Positions 6,467-7,464 of a stretch of DNA of 7,464 nt are shown here, one piece after another. The stretch covers positions 1-7,464 of the forward strand of contig JAUWVD010000052.1 in assembly GCA_030617585.1 (NCBI GenBank), given 5' to 3'. Within the stretch, counting starts at the first letter, position 1. Each line of letters begins with the position of its first letter. The notes beneath the pieces were generated by a model, which was given only the letters and a program-made list of their open reading frames with translations, did no database searches and had not been told where the DNA came from. Source of the DNA: Candidatus Methanophagales archaeon (lineage in GTDB: Archaea > Halobacteriota > Syntropharchaeia > Alkanophagales > Methanospirareceae). The position numbers and the translations under genes are program-made.

Positions 6467-6877
6467 ATGGACTATTCAGATAGAGTTGAGCTGGACTACG
6501 AAACGTATACCGAGTTAGAGAGCATAATAGAAGAGATGGACGATTTTGTAGATGCTATTGTTGTTGAAGGCATTCGCGATAAAAGAGCATTAGAAGGGAT
6601 GGGTATTACGAAGGAGATTGTAACGTGCGCCACAAAGTCTCATACCGAATTCGTAGATTATCTGTCGCTTCGGCATAAGAGCGTTACTATACTAACCGAC
6701 TATGACAGAACAGGGAAGAAGATCAATAAAAAATTGACAACACGGCTGGAGCGTGTGGGTGTAAAGGTAGAGAACAGGTATAGGGAAAGAATAGGCAGGG
6801 TATTAGGATTACGGGGGATGAAGTGCATAGAATCTCTGAACTCACTCATGAAGAGGATTTTTTTTGTTGAGCTCTAA
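6467..6877 (+). CDS. Small archaeal Toprim-domain protein (UPF0292-like)
   Basis: A 136-residue single-domain protein. The Toprim core is clear: the strand AIVVEG with E34, then the hydrophobic strands around VTILTDYDR with D78 and D80 as the DxD metal ligands, followed by TGKKI. This is the acidic triad that binds magnesium in primases, topoisomerases and RNase M5-type nucleases. The short length, the N-terminal helix (residues about 10-27) and the basic C-terminal region fit the archaeal UPF0292 family. Its activity has not been assigned as far as I know; a nuclease or primase-like role is inference. It lies 13 bases behind the dCMP deaminase gene with a weak AGG before the ATG. Its last 36 bases overlap the 3' end of aroD on the other strand. 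Confidence 0.85.
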   Translation: MDYSDRVELDYETYTELESIIEEMDDFVDAIVVEGIRDKRALEGMGITKEIVTCATKSHTEFVDYLSLRHKSVTILTDYDRTGKKINKKLTTRLERVGVKVENRYRERIGRVLGLRGMKCIESLNSLMKRIFFVEL

Positions 6878-7464
6878 TTCTTTTAACATGCGTCTTAGTG
6901 CATTCACACTAAATTGACCCGGTGCTACACCCTCTCCCTCTATGAACCCGTAAGTCAATACAGACCCGTATAGTGGCGCAATCACACGCAGATGCCGCCC
7001 TATAGCGCCCATCCCAATAGTGACCAACAACTTTCCTTCGATTGTGAGCTCATGCGTCAGATTGAGCAAAAGTAAGGCCTCGCTTAATGTCTTCGGCGTC
7101 ACTGCGATCTTAGCTATACTTCCGCCTTCTTCATACATGCCCGCAATGATATTTAATATGTCAGAACGGCTTGGCATACCATAGAAATCGTGGAAAGAGA
7201 AAATTACAGGTATATGTAGGCGTTTCGCCTTCTCTACTATTACTCTTTTACTCGCTTCGGGCGAATAGAATTCAATGTCTACTGCATTTACCATACCCGT
7301 TTCGAGAATCTCGTTCAGCATCCCAATCCGCTGGGCTTCCGAGCCCGCGAAAGAGCCACCCTCCTCTTTTCGCCTGTTCGTTACTATCACCGGCTGTTTT
7401 AGCTGTGCTACGAATCCTTTCACCTTCGCTATGCTCTTATCTTCCTCTTCCAAGAGGTCCAGTC
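6842..7464 (-). CDS. aroD: 3-dehydroquinate dehydratase, type I (5' end outside window)
   Basis: This enzyme removes water from 3-dehydroquinate to give 3-dehydroshikimate, the third step of the shikimate pathway, through a Schiff-base lysine. The frame stays open to the right edge. The residues before the TTG at 7453 read LDL and continue as LEEED, matching the family's ELRLDLLEE motif, so that TTG is not the start and about 20-40 N-terminal residues lie outside. Visible landmarks are PVIVTNRRKEEGG (substrate-binding arginines), the catalytic histidine in FSFHDF (codon 7190-7192), the Schiff-base lysine in AKIAVTP (codon 7109-7111), an arginine in the MGAIGR segment, and the C-terminal APGQFS loop. 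All expected active-site residues in the visible part are present. The type I enzyme with this compact form (roughly 220-240 residues in full) is the usual archaeal version. The gene converges on the Toprim gene, with a 36-base 3' overlap. Confidence 0.93.
   Translation of the reverse strand, partial: LDLLEEEDKSIAKVKGFVAQLKQPVIVTNRRKEEGGSFAGSEAQRIGMLNEILETGMVNAVDIEFYSPEASKRVIVEKAKRLHIPVIFSFHDFYGMPSRSDILNIIAGMYEEGGSIAKIAVTPKTLSEALLLLNLTHELTIEGKLLVTIGMGAIGRHLRVIAPLYGSVLTYGFIEGEGVAPGQFSVNALRRMLKELELNKKNPLHE

Noticed and set aside
7451..7453. TTG as the start codon of aroD
   Set aside because: The frame continues upstream with residues LDL that fit the conserved family motif, so the gene is cut by the window edge.
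1..7464. CRISPR array or insertion sequence with transposase
   Set aside because: No regularly spaced repeats and no transposase motifs were seen on either strand.

Overview
The window looks archaeal, and most plausibly comes from a methane- or alkane-oxidising or methanogen-related euryarchaeon of the ANME-1/Methanophagales or Syntrophoarchaeia kind. This rests on a heterodisulfide-reductase-like HdrC-HdrB fusion, an archaeal-type small Toprim protein, a type I 3-dehydroquinate dehydratase, and a TATA box placed for near-leaderless transcription. The lineage is inferred from gene content only; no rRNA or other marker gene is present.

Layout, left to right. (1) Bases 3-347 hold the 3' end of an A/T-rich, unrecognised plus-strand gene. 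(2) About 400 bases without a gene follow (348-755). They contain an imperfect CATAAC...GTTATG fold that resembles an integron attC site, an 8-bp inverted repeat bounding 276 bases, and a perfect G/C hairpin just past the end of the next gene. (3) Bases 756-2333, minus strand, encode an HdrC-HdrB fusion with two intact ferredoxin motifs, one intact CCG cysteine set and one damaged CCG set. (4) Bases 2334-2706 hold its promoter and otherwise no convincing gene. (5) Bases 2707-5920, minus strand, carry two overlapping, probably co-translated genes. The downstream product, and less clearly the upstream one, resemble the XPB/Ssl2 N-terminal 'helicase-associated' module, but neither has a helicase motor. 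(6) A 92-base divergent promoter region leads to a plus-strand pair, a dCMP deaminase and a small Toprim protein. (7) The 3' part of aroD runs in from the right edge on the minus strand, and its end overlaps the Toprim gene tail to tail.

Functionally this is a mixture: electron transfer (Hdr-like), pyrimidine deoxynucleotide supply (dCMP to dUMP), the shikimate pathway (AroD), and nucleic-acid-related proteins of unknown role (Toprim and the XPB-N-like pair). The best candidate for something undescribed is the motorless XPB-N-like gene pair. The second is the possible cassette-like junction at the left edge.
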